From Arthrobacter psychrolactophilus (lineage in GTDB: Bacteria > Actinomycetota > Actinomycetes > Actinomycetales > Micrococcaceae), in contig NZ_QJVC01000005.1 in the NCBI RefSeq assembly GCF_003219795.1, positions 62,001-126,000 on the forward strand: a DNA stretch of 64,000 bases, read 5' to 3'. The notes under the pieces were generated by a model, which searched no databases, was not told the DNA's origin, and saw nothing but the letters and a program-made list of their open reading frames with translations. Each line of letters opens with the position of its first letter. Position 1 is the first letter of the stretch. Shown piece by piece: positions 51,304 to 60,436 of this stretch. A program made the translations under genes and the position numbers.

Positions 51304-53472
51304 TTGAGTACAAAATCCCGCCGTAAAGCGAGTCCGCCCGTGGACGACTCGCAAGAGCAACCACCCGTGGAATTGACCGAAGAGGAAATCGCTGCTGCTG
51401 CCGCCAAGCGTGCCAAGGCCGAGACCATTGGGCGCTACGTCGCCATGTTCATGATGCCGCTGATCATGGTGGGCATGATGATCACTGGCTATTTGGGCAC
51501 CATGCACGCGCCCACGCCGCACAATATGCCGATCGCGGTCGTTGGCACCTCGACTCAGATTGACGAGTTCGCCGCGGCCCTTGAGGCCAGCAGCCCCGAT
51601 GCATTTGCCCTGCGCACCGTTGACTCCGTTGATGAAGCTCGCCAGCTGGTCATCGATCGAAAAGTTTCCGGAGCCGTCGACTTCGCTGATACCAGCGCCA
51701 CCGTCATGACCGCGAGCGCCGCTGGCTCATCGCAGGCCTCTGTGGTCAAGGGCATGATCGCCCCGCAGGTTCTTGCCGCGGGATTGACGCTTGAGACGGA
51801 GGATCTGGCGACACTGCCATCGACCGATGCCGCAGGCCTCGGAGCCATGTTCCTGGCGACGGCGTTGGTTATGGCCGGTTACCTGCCCTTCAGCATGATT
51901 CTCTCCAACTCCCCCGAGCTCCTGCGTTTCCGTCGAGCCATTCCGCTTCTTGCCGGCTGGGCGGCCTTGGTGGCGGGCTTGGTCTGGGCCGTGACCGGGC
52001 CGATCTTGGGTGTGGTGCAAGGGCATTCATGGCAGGTCTTGGGTATCGCTTGGCTGGGTGTCTTCGCGATTGGTTCCGTGCAATTGCTCCTGACGCGTTT
52101 CCTCGGCCCGATGGCCACGATTGCCGCCATGCTCTTCCTCACGGTGTTGGGCATGCCGGCGTCGAATATGAGCATGTCGGTCTACACCATGCCAAGCTTC
52201 TTCACCTTCTTACATTCGATCTTGCCGACCCCGGCGATCGGCGAGGCCATGCGCTCCGTCTTGTACTTTGATGGATCCGGCGCGTGGTCGCATCTGATGG
52301 TTCTCGTCATCGGTGGCGTGGCTGCCCTGGTCTTGACACTGCTTGTCGACGCCGGACGCAAGCGTCGTAATCCTGAGGCCACGGACCCCAAGCCTACGGT
52401 CCCCTCTCTCCACGGAGGTCCCCGGCCCAAGAGCCGTTTCTGGCGCTATGGCGCCCTCCTGTTGTTCCCCCTCGGCATGGTCACCATGATGATCTCGGTC
52501 ATGCTCGGCGCCATGTCGGCACCGATGCCGCAGAACATGCCTATCGCCGTCGTGGGATCCACCGTTGCCCAGGCTCAGCAGGCTGTTGATGGGCTGGATC
52601 AGAACATGCCGGGTCTATTCGATCTGCGGGCTAGCGACTCCGCCGAGGAGGCCCGCACCCAGGTGCAGGATCGGACGGTCACGGCCGCCTTCATCCTGCC
52701 GACCGCTGAGAACCCCGTGGCAACCGTGGTCACAAACCAGGCCGGTGGTTCTAGCGCACAGCAGGTAGTTGTGGGCATCTTCACTCAGGTTGCTGCAGCT
52801 CAGAAGGTTGAGGTGACGGTGGATGAAATTGCGCCCCTGCATTCCAACGACACCATGGGCTCGGTGGGCATGTACCTGGCGATGGGTTGGATCCTCGCCG
52901 GCTTCATGATCATCATTGTCGGTGCGAATGCTGCGCCGAAGTCACGCCCCTTGCCCAAGCTGATCCCCATTGTTGCTGCATGGTCGGTCTTCATCTCCGC
53001 TGTTCTTTGGCTGATTGCCGGACCTATTACCGGCAGTGTTGACGGGCACTTCTGGCCCCTCCTGGGTGTTGGTGCCGTGGCGGTCTTTGCCGTGGCCATG
53101 TTCTCGGCCGTGGTGGAGCGACTCATCGGCATGCTGTCCATCATTCCGGTCATTGGCTTGATGATGCTCATCGGTGTCCCTGCCTCGGGCGGTGGCTTGT
53201 CCGTGTACATGGAGCCGGAAATTTTCCGTGTTCTCCACGACATTCTGCCCATGCCCGCAGCAGTCGAATCCGTCCGCTCAATCCTGTACTTCGGTGGCGA
53301 CATTGTGGGAGCTCAGCTGCTCACGCTTGGCATCTGGGCGGCCGGATCCCTGGTCCTGCTGATGATCATCGACAAGATCAAACCGCCTCGCACCGAAATG
53401 CACCCCATCGAGGATCACGTTGTTGAGCCCGCCCCGGAGCCCGGAGCCGACAAGGAGCTCATCACGGTCTAA
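51304..53472 (+). CDS. Internally duplicated YhgE/Pip-like membrane protein
   Basis: 722 residues with two homologous halves joined by a charged linker (about 355-385). Each half begins with a helix (MFMMPLIMVGMMITGYLGTMHAPTPHNMPIAVVG in the first; LLFPLGMVTMMISVMLGAMSAPMPQNMPIAVVGS in the second), continues with a 150-residue extracellular domain including EARQLVIDRKVSGAVDF / EARTQVQDRTVTAAFIL, then five helices ending with MPASNMSMSVYTMPSFF / VPASGGGLSVYMEPEIF. The halves match the N- and C-terminal parts of YhgE/Pip or ABC2-type membrane domains. Start TTG 51304 with GGAG eight bases upstream. Probable exporter or envelope protein under TetR control. Confidence 0.75.
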   Translation: MSTKSRRKASPPVDDSQEQPPVELTEEEIAAAAAKRAKAETIGRYVAMFMMPLIMVGMMITGYLGTMHAPTPHNMPIAVVGTSTQIDEFAAALEASSPDAFALRTVDSVDEARQLVIDRKVSGAVDFADTSATVMTASAAGSSQASVVKGMIAPQVLAAGLTLETEDLATLPSTDAAGLGAMFLATALVMAGYLPFSMILSNSPELLRFRRAIPLLAGWAALVAGLVWAVTGPILGVVQGHSWQVLGIAWLGVFAIGSVQLLLTRFLGPMATIAAMLFLTVLGMPASNMSMSVYTMPSFFTFLHSILPTPAIGEAMRSVLYFDGSGAWSHLMVLVIGGVAALVLTLLVDAGRKRRNPEATDPKPTVPSLHGGPRPKSRFWRYGALLLFPLGMVTMMISVMLGAMSAPMPQNMPIAVVGSTVAQAQQAVDGLDQNMPGLFDLRASDSAEEARTQVQDRTVTAAFILPTAENPVATVVTNQAGGSSAQQVVVGIFTQVAAAQKVEVTVDEIAPLHSNDTMGSVGMYLAMGWILAGFMIIIVGANAAPKSRPLPKLIPIVAAWSVFISAVLWLIAGPITGSVDGHFWPLLGVGAVAVFAVAMFSAVVERLIGMLSIIPVIGLMMLIGVPASGGGLSVYMEPEIFRVLHDILPMPAAVESVRSILYFGGDIVGAQLLTLGIWAAGSLVLLMIIDKIKPPRTEMHPIEDHVVEPAPEPGADKELITV

Positions 53473-53498
53473 CATCCGGCACCTCCCTGTAGCGCTAC

Positions 53499-53535
53499 AA
53501 GCCGCCGTTCCCGTTGATCGGGAGCGGCGGCTTTT
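53499..53535 (+). terminator. Terminator after the duplicated membrane-protein gene
   Basis: Arms AAGCCGCCG and CGGCGGCTT with an inner TCCCG/CGGGA stem, ending CTTTT, 27 bp after the stop. Confidence 0.85.
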
Positions 53536-53644
53536 GCGTGCCGCTTAAGGTGCGTGTCGACGCCGTCGAACTTCACGATTAATCCTTGCCCAGCCACCCT
53601 CAAGGGGCGCATCATGAGGAGACCATGCCATGGAGGAGGCCACC

Positions 53645-54724
53645 ATGAAACACAACAACGGTTCGATTCTGTGCAGTATCGCGCCACCGGATCTCTTGGG
53701 GCGCTTAGCCGTCGAGGGGACGCCAAAACAACGCGAAGCAGCCGTGCGCGCCCTCGCCACCTCCGCAGCCATCCGCTCCCAGCGTGCCGTCATGGGCCGC
53801 ATCAACCGCCAGCTCCGGCTCAACATTGGGCAGATGATTGGTTTCGCCGTCACCCCGGAACGGCGCCTGACGGTGTATGACAATCAGCACCAAGGCCGAA
53901 CATTTTTGCCGGGTGTGCAAATGCGGGGCTGGGAGGAGCCGCCCGTCAAGGACGAAGCCGTCAACCAGGCGTATGACGGCAGCAACGCCACCTACGAGTT
54001 TTATCGGGACATTTTTGACCGCAATTCGCTCGACGGCGCGGGGCTGGAACTCATCTCCTCCGTCCACTACGGGGTGGCGTTCGACAACGCTTTCTGGGAC
54101 GGCGCGCAGATGGTCTATGGCGACGGCAGCGGGCGCATCTTCCAAATCGGCGGGCTCACCAGATCCCTGGACGTGATCGCGCATGAGCTCACGCATGGCA
54201 TCACCGAACTCACGGCCGGCTTGATCTACAGCAAGCAGCCCGGCGCACTGAACGAGTCCTTCTCCGACGTGTTTGGCTCGCTCGTCAAGCAATACAGCTT
54301 GGGGCAATCTGCCGCGGACGCCGACTGGCTGATTGGCGGCGGAATCCTGCTCCCGGCGCTCGGAACGGCCTTGCGCTCCATGCTCCATCCGGGCACGGCC
54401 TATTCAGGAGACAGACAACCGGGCCATATGGACAACTACGTAGATCTGCCCGACGACAACGACCCCCGCAACGACAATGGCGGCGTGCACATCAACTCCG
54501 GCATTCCCAACCGCGCCTTCGCCCTCGCAGCTTTGGCTCTGGGCGGTAACGCGTGGGACAAGGCCGGACGCATTTGGTATCAGGCGCTGACAACCCGCCT
54601 GCGCCCCAATTCGCAGTTCAAGGAGGCCGCGCAGGCCACGGTCGACCTCGCCGGTACCTTGTTCAGCTCCTCCGAACGGGACGCGGTCCACGGGGCGTGG
54701 AAAGAGGTAGGAGTCCTTTCGTGA
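53645..54724 (+). CDS. Protealysin-like M4 metallopeptidase
   Basis: 359-residue thermolysin-fold protease without a signal peptide, so cytoplasmic unless exported otherwise. A short propeptide-like start holds a protealysin-type PPDLL motif (residues 14-18). The catalytic domain has HELTHGITE (His180, Glu181, His184), the third ligand Glu204 in NESFSDVFG, and HINSGIPNRAFALAA near 285 with the active-site His. Start at ATG 53645 after GGAGGAGG; an upstream in-frame ATG at 53630 is the alternative. The GTGA overlap with the next gene couples it to its probable emfourin inhibitor. Confidence 0.9.
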   Translation: MKHNNGSILCSIAPPDLLGRLAVEGTPKQREAAVRALATSAAIRSQRAVMGRINRQLRLNIGQMIGFAVTPERRLTVYDNQHQGRTFLPGVQMRGWEEPPVKDEAVNQAYDGSNATYEFYRDIFDRNSLDGAGLELISSVHYGVAFDNAFWDGAQMVYGDGSGRIFQIGGLTRSLDVIAHELTHGITELTAGLIYSKQPGALNESFSDVFGSLVKQYSLGQSAADADWLIGGGILLPALGTALRSMLHPGTAYSGDRQPGHMDNYVDLPDDNDPRNDNGGVHINSGIPNRAFALAALALGGNAWDKAGRIWYQALTTRLRPNSQFKEAAQATVDLAGTLFSSSERDAVHGAWKEVGVLS

Positions 54725-55032
54725 GAATCACCATTCTCCGCGGCGGCGGCCTGCCGGGCATCGTGGCCCGCACGGAACTCGACACCGCAGCCCTGCCTAA
54801 AACAGCGGCCAAGGCCTTCGCGAGCGAGGTGGCCCGAGCCAACCTCGGCGAATGCCCCGCTCCCCCAACAGCTAACCCGTGGCCGGACGCCCAGCTTTAC
54901 GAACTCCGTGTCGAGGAATCCGGCCCGGTGATCAACGTCCGTTACACAGAACAAAGCCTTCCGGAAAGCGTGCGGCTCTTGGTGGCATGGGTCGACGGGC
55001 GCCCAGAAAAGGTGGAGTCCATCGAGACGTAG
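54721..55032 (+). CDS. Emfourin-like protein, probable inhibitor of the adjacent M4 protease
   Basis: 103-residue protein beginning MRITILRGGGLPGIVARTELDTAAL and ending VAWVDGRPEKVESIET. It resembles emfourin, the protealysin inhibitor of Serratia, in its opening strand, the YELRVEESG segment and the tail. The GTG start overlaps the protease stop (GTGA), and the frame is also open upstream (to 54553) inside the protease gene, but the coupled start is clearly preferred. Emfourins block mature protealysin-like enzymes, so this likely limits intracellular proteolysis. Only homology by eye supports it. Confidence 0.72.
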   Translation: MRITILRGGGLPGIVARTELDTAALPKTAAKAFASEVARANLGECPAPPTANPWPDAQLYELRVEESGPVINVRYTEQSLPESVRLLVAWVDGRPEKVESIET

Positions 55033-55067
55033 TGTGGAATTATCCTACGGGCCATTGAGTGGAAGCT

Positions 55068-55300
55068 GCGCTCCTGCGTCGTGCATGTCTGACTTTGCAG
55101 TCAGTTGTCAGGTAATGCCCGAAACCCGGCGGCAAAACGGCGTTACGTGGCGACTCAACGGGCGGAGGTGGTGGGTTGGGGCGCAAAAGCCGCGTTCCTG
55201 CGTCGTGGGCATCTGACCCGGCAGTCAGTTGTCAGGTAATGCCCGAAACCCGGCGGCAAAACGGCGTTACGTGGCGAGTCAACCGACGGAAGCGGTGGGG
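55068..55300. repeat. Two tandem 124 bp repeat units
   Basis: Unit one begins at 55068 (GCGCTCCTGCGTCGTG) and unit two at 55192 (GCGTTCCTGCGTCGTG). A 57-base core (55097-55153 and 55221-55277) is identical; the rest has scattered differences. Related GTGTSGAATTMTCCTA motifs lie at 55032 and 55313, just outside both ends. The core end (GGCGTTACGTGGCGA[C/G]TCAAC) matches the repeat near 24.87 kb. The 366 bp gap 55033-55398 has no convincing gene. Confidence 0.85.
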
Positions 55301-55340
55301 ATGTGCCACTGGTGTCGAATTCTCCTAGCAAAAGCAAAAA

Positions 55341-55379
55341 GAGGTCGACGCACGGAACCTACGTTCCGCCGTCGACCTC
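55341..55379 (-). terminator. Terminator after folD
   Basis: On the minus strand GGTCGACGGCGGAAC, loop, GTTCCGTGCGTCGACC (small internal mismatch) followed by CTCTTTTTGCTTTT, 20 bp after the folD stop. Confidence 0.88.
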
Positions 55380-55398
55380 CTTGGGAGCAACTAGAGTG

Positions 55399-56271
55399 CT
55401 ATGCGCGCTCCGCGGCCTCAACCACGTTAGCGAGCAGCATGGCGCGGGTCATGGGACCGACGCCTCCCGGGTTCGGGGAGATCCAGCTAGCCACCTCGGC
55501 GGCTGCGGGCTCCACGTCTCCGGTGACAACTGCCTTGCCGTTGCCATCGTCGACGCGGCTGACGCCAACATCGAGCACGATAGCTCCGGGCTTCAGGTCA
55601 GCGGCCTTGATCATGTGCGCCACGCCAGCAGCGGCAACCACCACGTCGGCCTCGCGCAATTCAGCGGCCAGATCCTGTGTTCCGGTGTGCGCAAGAACCA
55701 CGGTGGCGTTGATGTCGCGGCGGGTCAGCAGCAGACCCATGGGCCGGCCAATCGTGACGCCGCGGCCAACCACCACAACACGCTTACCGTTGAGGGAAAT
55801 CCCGTGGCGCTCCAACAACACGATGCAACCCTTGGGTGTGCACGGCAGTGGCGACGTCATGGGACGGTTCACGTTAGCAACCAAACGCCCCAGGTTCATG
55901 GGGTGCAGGCCATCAGCATCCTTGTCCGGGTCGATGGCTTCCAGCACCACGTCCTGGTCAATGTGCGCAGGCAAGGGCAGCTGCACAATGTAACCGGTGC
56001 AGGCCGGGTCCTCATTGAGCTGACGCACGGCGGCCAGAACTTCGTCCTGGGTGGCCGTCTCGGGCAGATCGATACGAATGGACTTGATGCCGACCTCGGC
56101 GCAGTCCTTGTGCTTTCCGCCTACGTACCACTGGGAGCCCGGATCCGAGCCAACCAAAATAGTACCCAGACCCGGGGTGACTCCGCGGGCCGCGAGGGCA
56201 GCCACACGTTGGGTCAACTCGGCTTTGATGGCAGCGGCGGTAGCCTTGCCGTCAAGGATTTGAGCAGTCAT
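55399..56271 (-). CDS. folD: Bifunctional methylene-THF dehydrogenase/cyclohydrolase
   Basis: 290-residue enzyme interconverting 5,10-methylene-, methenyl- and 10-formyl-tetrahydrofolate with NADP. Signatures: [15 protein letters not shown] preceding, [16 protein letters not shown] (substrate loop), [14 protein letters not shown] (Rossmann glycine motif), and [19 protein letters not shown] near the C-terminus. Start placed at ATG 56271, the normal family opening ([18 protein letters not shown]); an in-frame ATG at 56283 overlaps glyA. It lies 5 bp after glyA and forms a folate operon with it, downstream of the ZTP riboswitch. Confidence 0.97.
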   Translation of the reverse strand: MTAQILDGKATAAAIKAELTQRVAALAARGVTPGLGTILVGSDPGSQWYVGGKHKDCAEVGIKSIRIDLPETATQDEVLAAVRQLNEDPACTGYIVQLPLPAHIDQDVVLEAIDPDKDADGLHPMNLGRLVANVNRPMTSPLPCTPKGCIVLLERHGISLNGKRVVVVGRGVTIGRPMGLLLTRRDINATVVLAHTGTQDLAAELREADVVVAAAGVAHMIKAADLKPGAIVLDVGVSRVDDGNGKAVVTGDVEPAAAEVASWISPNPGGVGPMTRAMLLANVVEAAERA

Positions 56272-56276
56272 GCGAT

Positions 56277-57563
56277 TTACCATTCTTCCTGTCCGGGGTA
56301 CAGCGGGAAGTTGGCGGCGAGGGCCTTGACGCGGGCGCTCAGGGCGTCAACATCTGCGCCACCCTTGAGGGCTTCGGCGATGATCTCGGCAACCTCGGTG
56401 AACTCCGGAGCACCGAAGCCACGCGTGGCCAGCGCCGGGGTACCGATGCGCAGACCGGAGGTGACCATCGGCGGGCGAGGATCGAAGGGAACGGCGTTGC
56501 GGTTCACGGTGATGCCAACGCTGTGCAGGAGGTCCTCGGCCTGCTGGCCGTCCAGAACAGAGTTACGCAGGTCAACGAGGACCAGGTGCACGTCGGTGCC
56601 ACCGGTCAGCACGGACACGCCGGCCTCGGTCACGTCGGGAGCGGTCAGGCGCTCGGCGATGATCTTGGCACCTTCGAGCACGCGGGCCTGGCGTTCCTTG
56701 AATTCTTCACCGGCGGCAACCTTGAAGGCCACTGCCTTCGCGGCGACAACGTGCATGAGCGGGCCGCCCTGCTGTCCCGGGAACACGGAGGAGTTGATCT
56801 TCTTGGCCCATTCCTTCTTGGCCAAGATGACACCCGAACGCGGGCCGGAGAGGGTCTTGTGGACCGTGGAGGTGACGATGTCGGAGTACGGCACCGGGTT
56901 CGGGTGCAGCCCTGCGGCAACGAGACCGGCAAAGTGAGCCATATCGGTCCACAGTAGTGCGCCAACCTCGTCGGCGATGGCGCGGAACGCGGCAAAGTCC
57001 AGCTGGCGCGGGTAGGCGGACCAGCCGGCGATGATGACCTGAGGCTTCTCGGCGATGGCCTGCAAACGCAGCTTGTCCATGTCGATGCGGAAGGTATCGG
57101 GTTCAACTTCGTACGCGGCAACCTCATACAGCTTGCCGGAGAAGTTCAGCTTCATACCGTGGGTCAGGTGACCACCATGAGCCAGGGACAGGCCCATGAT
57201 CTTATCGCCGGGCTTGATCATGGCGGCGAGTGCTGCAGCGTTAGCCTGGGCACCGGAGTGCGGCTGAACGTTGGCGTACTCGGCGCCGAACAGGGCCTTG
57301 ACGCGCTCGATGGCGAGGTTCTCGGCTACGTCAACGGCTTCGCAACCGCCGTAGTAACGACGACCCGGGTAGCCCTCGGCGTACTTGTTGGTCAGAACGG
57401 AGCCCTGAGCTTCAAGCACCGCGCGGGGAGCAAAGTTTTCAGAAGCGATCATTTCCAGCGTGTCGCGCTGGCGGGCAAGCTCGTCCTTGAGGACGGCCGC
57501 AATTTCCGGATCGAGCTCGGAGAGCGGGGCATTGGTCACGGACTGGGTGGGGGAAAAAGACAC
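56277..57563 (-). CDS. glyA: Serine hydroxymethyltransferase
   Basis: 428-residue PLP enzyme transferring the serine hydroxymethyl group to tetrahydrofolate, giving glycine and methylene-THF. Key segments are [45 protein letters not shown] and the PLP-lysine site [14 protein letters not shown]. Start at GTG 57563, seven bases after AGGAG (AGGAGTCTGTA); the open frame extends to 57587. It is followed closely by folD. The ZTP (pfl) riboswitch about 180 bp upstream should couple it to one-carbon folate status. Confidence 0.97.
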   Translation of the reverse strand: MSFSPTQSVTNAPLSELDPEIAAVLKDELARQRDTLEMIASENFAPRAVLEAQGSVLTNKYAEGYPGRRYYGGCEAVDVAENLAIERVKALFGAEYANVQPHSGAQANAAALAAMIKPGDKIMGLSLAHGGHLTHGMKLNFSGKLYEVAAYEVEPDTFRIDMDKLRLQAIAEKPQVIIAGWSAYPRQLDFAAFRAIADEVGALLWTDMAHFAGLVAAGLHPNPVPYSDIVTSTVHKTLSGPRSGVILAKKEWAKKINSSVFPGQQGGPLMHVVAAKAVAFKVAAGEEFKERQARVLEGAKIIAERLTAPDVTEAGVSVLTGGTDVHLVLVDLRNSVLDGQQAEDLLHSVGITVNRNAVPFDPRPPMVTSGLRIGTPALATRGFGAPEFTEVAEIIAEALKGGADVDALSARVKALAANFPLYPGQEEW

Positions 57564-57744
57564 TACAGACTCCTGAGTGGACAGCACGAAAAAACTCTTC
57601 TAGGAAAGGTTATCGCTAATGAGTTGTTGGCCGTAGTTACGGATCCATATGGAGGAATGTCGCACAGCATTTTTCCTGTGACACATTCATAGCTACCGGA
57701 TTCCTTGACTAACACGGCCAAGTAACTGCATTGGCAAACGTGTC

Positions 57745-57831
57745 CTCGCGTCCCAGGCGTACGATCGTGAGGTCTTAGCTCGTGCTGCTCCCCGGTGGTG
57801 TCCCACCTCATCGCCAGTCGCAACGATCTCA
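57745..57831 (-). ncRNA. ZTP (pfl) riboswitch upstream of glyA-folD
   Basis: On the minus strand the conserved parts of the pfl motif occur in order: GCGACTGGCG, a hairpin GGTGGGA/ACCACC followed by CGGGGAGC, a variable stem and GTACGCCTGGG. It senses ZMP/ZTP, which accumulate when 10-formyl-THF is low. It lies 182 bp upstream of the glyA start. The expression platform is not obvious; no strong terminator is seen before glyA. Confidence 0.85.
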
Positions 57832-57851
57832 AGTGTAGTACAGGGAGGCTT

Positions 57852-58757
57852 TTGAACGGTAACGTTAAACAGGTGACTGACTTGAATTCCTCCGCCGTGA
57901 CCACCCCGGCCGCCTCGCACGGATATGTGCTGACGCTTTCCTGCGCTGACCAGCCAGGCATTGTCCATGCCGTATCCGGCGCCCTCCTCGAGGCCAACTG
58001 CAACATCACCGACTCGCAGCAGTACGGCAATCCCGTCACGGGCACCTTCTTCATGCGCGTCGCCGTGGAAACCACGACGGCGTATGCCCAGTTGCATGAC
58101 CAGCTCGCCGTGATTGCCGAGCAGTTCTCGCTCACCTGGACCCTGAACGCGACCGGCGCCCCGGTTCGCACCTTGATCATGGCCTCCAAGGCCGCCCACT
58201 GCCTCAACGATCTGTTGTTCCTCCAGCGTTCGGGCACCTTGCCGGTGGAAATCCCGGCCATCGTCTCCAACCACATGGATTTGAAGCCGCTCGCCGATTT
58301 CTACGGCATCCCCTTCCATTACATCCCGGTCACTGCCGACACCAAAGCCGAGGCGGAGGCTGCGTTACTGGCGCTGGTCGCCGAGCTCGACGTCGAACTT
58401 GTTGTTCTGGCCCGCTACATGCAGGTACTCTCCGACGATCTCTGCACCGCCTTGGCGGGGCGTGCCATCAACATCCACCACTCGTTCTTGCCCTCGTTCA
58501 AGGGTGCCCGGCCGTATCACCAGGCACATGCGCGTGGCGTGAAGATCATTGGCGCCACGGCGCACTACGTCACGGCCGTGCTGGATGAGGGTCCGATCAT
58601 CGAACAGGAAGTCATTCGCGTAGATCACGGGCACTCGGCGGAGAAGTTCGTCTCGATGGGCCGCGCCGTTGAGGCTCGCACGCTAGCCCAGGCCGTGCAG
58701 TGGCACGCCGAACACCGCGTACTGCTGGACGGACACCGCACGGTCGTCTTCGCCTAA
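57852..58757 (+). CDS. purU: Formyltetrahydrofolate deformylase
   Basis: About 301 residues. An N-terminal ACT domain (about 20-105, YVLTLSCADQPGIVHAVSGAL) precedes a formyltransferase-fold catalytic domain with IVSNHMDL, HHSFLPSFKGARPYHQAHARGV and the catalytic Asp in VLDEGPIIEQEV. It hydrolyses 10-formyl-THF to THF and formate, balancing the C1 pool. Divergent from glyA-folD. Start is uncertain: TTG 57852 follows GGGAGG by only three bases; GTG 57873 is an alternative with no ribosome site. Catalytic core intact in either case. Confidence 0.93.
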   Translation: MNGNVKQVTDLNSSAVTTPAASHGYVLTLSCADQPGIVHAVSGALLEANCNITDSQQYGNPVTGTFFMRVAVETTTAYAQLHDQLAVIAEQFSLTWTLNATGAPVRTLIMASKAAHCLNDLLFLQRSGTLPVEIPAIVSNHMDLKPLADFYGIPFHYIPVTADTKAEAEAALLALVAELDVELVVLARYMQVLSDDLCTALAGRAINIHHSFLPSFKGARPYHQAHARGVKIIGATAHYVTAVLDEGPIIEQEVIRVDHGHSAEKFVSMGRAVEARTLAQAVQWHAEHRVLLDGHRTVVFA

Positions 58758-58792
58758 GGCGGGGCGCGCCCCCGCTATCCGTCCTTAAACGC

Positions 58793-58847
58793 CGAGGTAG
58801 CCGGTGACCGCCGAGAATCGTGTTCTCGGCGGTCACCGGCTACCTCG
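58793..58847. repeat. Perfect 25 bp palindromic stem-loop between convergent genes
   Basis: Arms 58793-58817 and 58823-58847 are fully complementary over 25 bases with only a 5-base TCGTG loop; arm begins CGAGGTAGCCGG and ends CCGAGAA. It sits between purU (+) and the amino acid permease (-). It is longer than the ordinary terminators in the window and lacks T tracts. A bidirectional terminator is most likely; an IRe or transposon-derived element is possible. Confidence 0.85.
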
Positions 58848-58894
58848 ATCGAGACCGGACGCGCTTTCGCCCGTGAGCGAGCCTTATGAGCCGC

Positions 58895-60436
58895 CTAGGC
58901 GCGCTGTTCGGGGGCAAAGACCTCATGCTCGATGGGCGCGGCGGACAGGGTCTCGTAGTCATGCTGAGACAGGGCGGCCACCCGCGAGTGCTTGCGACCG
59001 TAGCCGAAGTAGGCGCACAGACCCACGATCATCCAGAGCAGGAACACCACCCAGGTCACGCCGCCGAGGTTGACCATGAGGTACACGCACATCAGCGCAC
59101 CGAGGATCGGCGTCACGGGGTAGAACGCTGCACGGTAGCTGCGCTTGAGTTCCGGGCGCTTGCGGCGCAGGTAGATGACGGAGACATTGACCAGCGCGAA
59201 GGCGAACAAGGTGCCAATGCTCGTTGCATCGGCCAGGGCGCCCAGCGGGACCAGCCCGGCCGTCAGCGCAACGGCGATACCCACGATCAAGGTACCTGCC
59301 ACCGGGGTGCCGCGCTTGGCGGAAATCCGGCCAAAGACCTTGGGCACCAGCCCATCGCGTGACATGGAGACGAGAATTCGCGTCTGCCCGTAGAGCACAG
59401 CCAGCACAACACTAGTAATAGCGAGCACGGCACCGATGGCGAACACCGCGGCGATCCACGGCTGGTTGGTGATCTCCTGGAGGATCTGGACCAAGGCGGC
59501 TTGCGTGCCGTCGAACCACGTCCAGTCGCGGGCGCCCACGGCAGCAACGGCCACCAGGACATAAACTGAGGTCACAATCGCCATGGACAACAAGATGGCC
59601 CGGGGCAGGTCACGCTGCGGGTTCTTGGCTTCTTCACCCGCGGTGGAGGCCGCATCGAAGCCGATGTAGGAGAAGAACACGCGAGAGGCAGCGGCCGAGA
59701 CACCGGCGGTACCCATGGGCAGCAGCGGCTCAAAGTTGCCGGCATCGAATGCGGTGAAGGCAACAGCGCAGAAGAACAGCAAGATCACGATCTTGATGAA
59801 CACGATGGTGGTGTTGACCCATGCACTTTCCTTGGCGCCGCGCATCAGCAGCACCATGGACAACAGCACGATGACCATGGCCGGAATGTTCAGAACACCG
59901 CCGGCTCCTGGAGGCTGCGACATGAAATCGGGCAACACCCACCCCACGCCGGCAACAGCTTCGTTGACATATTGCCCAGCGCCCACGGCCACAGCAGCCA
60001 CGGACACCGCATATTCCAGCACCAGACACCAACCACAGATCCAGGCCATACCTTCACCCAACGTGGCGTAGGTGTAGGAATAACTGGAACCGGAGACCGG
60101 CACCATGCCGGCCATTTCCGCGTAGGAAATAGCCGAGAGCAGCGCCGCAACACCGGCGATCAGGAAGGAGATGAAAATGGCAGGGCCGGCCATCGGCACG
60201 GAATCACCCAGGATCACAAAGATGCCCGTTCCCAGGGTTGCGCCGACGCTGATCATGGTCAACTGCAGAACGCCGAAGCTTCGCACAAGCTTGCGACCTT
60301 CGGTGCCGCTGCCAGCCTCGTGGACCATCTGCGCCAGGGGTTTGCGCCGGAGCAGCTGGCGACCTAGTCCCAAAGCAGCGCCGGAGCCGCCGCGTGAGCT
60401 CACCTTTCCGGTGTTCGGCTCATCAATAGGTGACAT
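58895..60436 (-). CDS. APC family amino acid permease
   Basis: 513-residue transporter with 12 or more helices, of the CAT (cationic amino acid transporter)/YfnA branch of the APC superfamily. Signature segments: GATLGTGIFVILGDSVPMAGPAIFISFLIAG after an N-terminal soluble ~50 residues, SYSYTYATLGEGMAWICGW, FSYIGFDAASTAGEEAKNPQRDLPRAILLS and GQTRILVSMSRDGLVPKVF. Substrate probably basic or branched amino acids; cannot be read. ATG 60436. It faces the aldo/keto reductase across a 296 bp divergent gap. Confidence 0.93.
   Translation of the reverse strand: MSPIDEPNTGKVSSRGGSGAALGLGRQLLRRKPLAQMVHEAGSGTEGRKLVRSFGVLQLTMISVGATLGTGIFVILGDSVPMAGPAIFISFLIAGVAALLSAISYAEMAGMVPVSGSSYSYTYATLGEGMAWICGWCLVLEYAVSVAAVAVGAGQYVNEAVAGVGWVLPDFMSQPPGAGGVLNIPAMVIVLLSMVLLMRGAKESAWVNTTIVFIKIVILLFFCAVAFTAFDAGNFEPLLPMGTAGVSAAASRVFFSYIGFDAASTAGEEAKNPQRDLPRAILLSMAIVTSVYVLVAVAAVGARDWTWFDGTQAALVQILQEITNQPWIAAVFAIGAVLAITSVVLAVLYGQTRILVSMSRDGLVPKVFGRISAKRGTPVAGTLIVGIAVALTAGLVPLGALADATSIGTLFAFALVNVSVIYLRRKRPELKRSYRAAFYPVTPILGALMCVYLMVNLGGVTWVVFLLWMIVGLCAYFGYGRKHSRVAALSQHDYETLSAAPIEHEVFAPEQRA

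Noticed and set aside
55303-56937. 544-codon frame opposite folD and glyA
   Set aside because: It spans two genes with intact motifs on the other strand and the folD terminator; a coding function is implausible.
58612-59073. Two open frames sharing an MTAEN...LGGHRLPR start on opposite strands
   Set aside because: The shared start comes from the perfect 25 bp palindrome read from both sides; neither has a ribosome site or domain.
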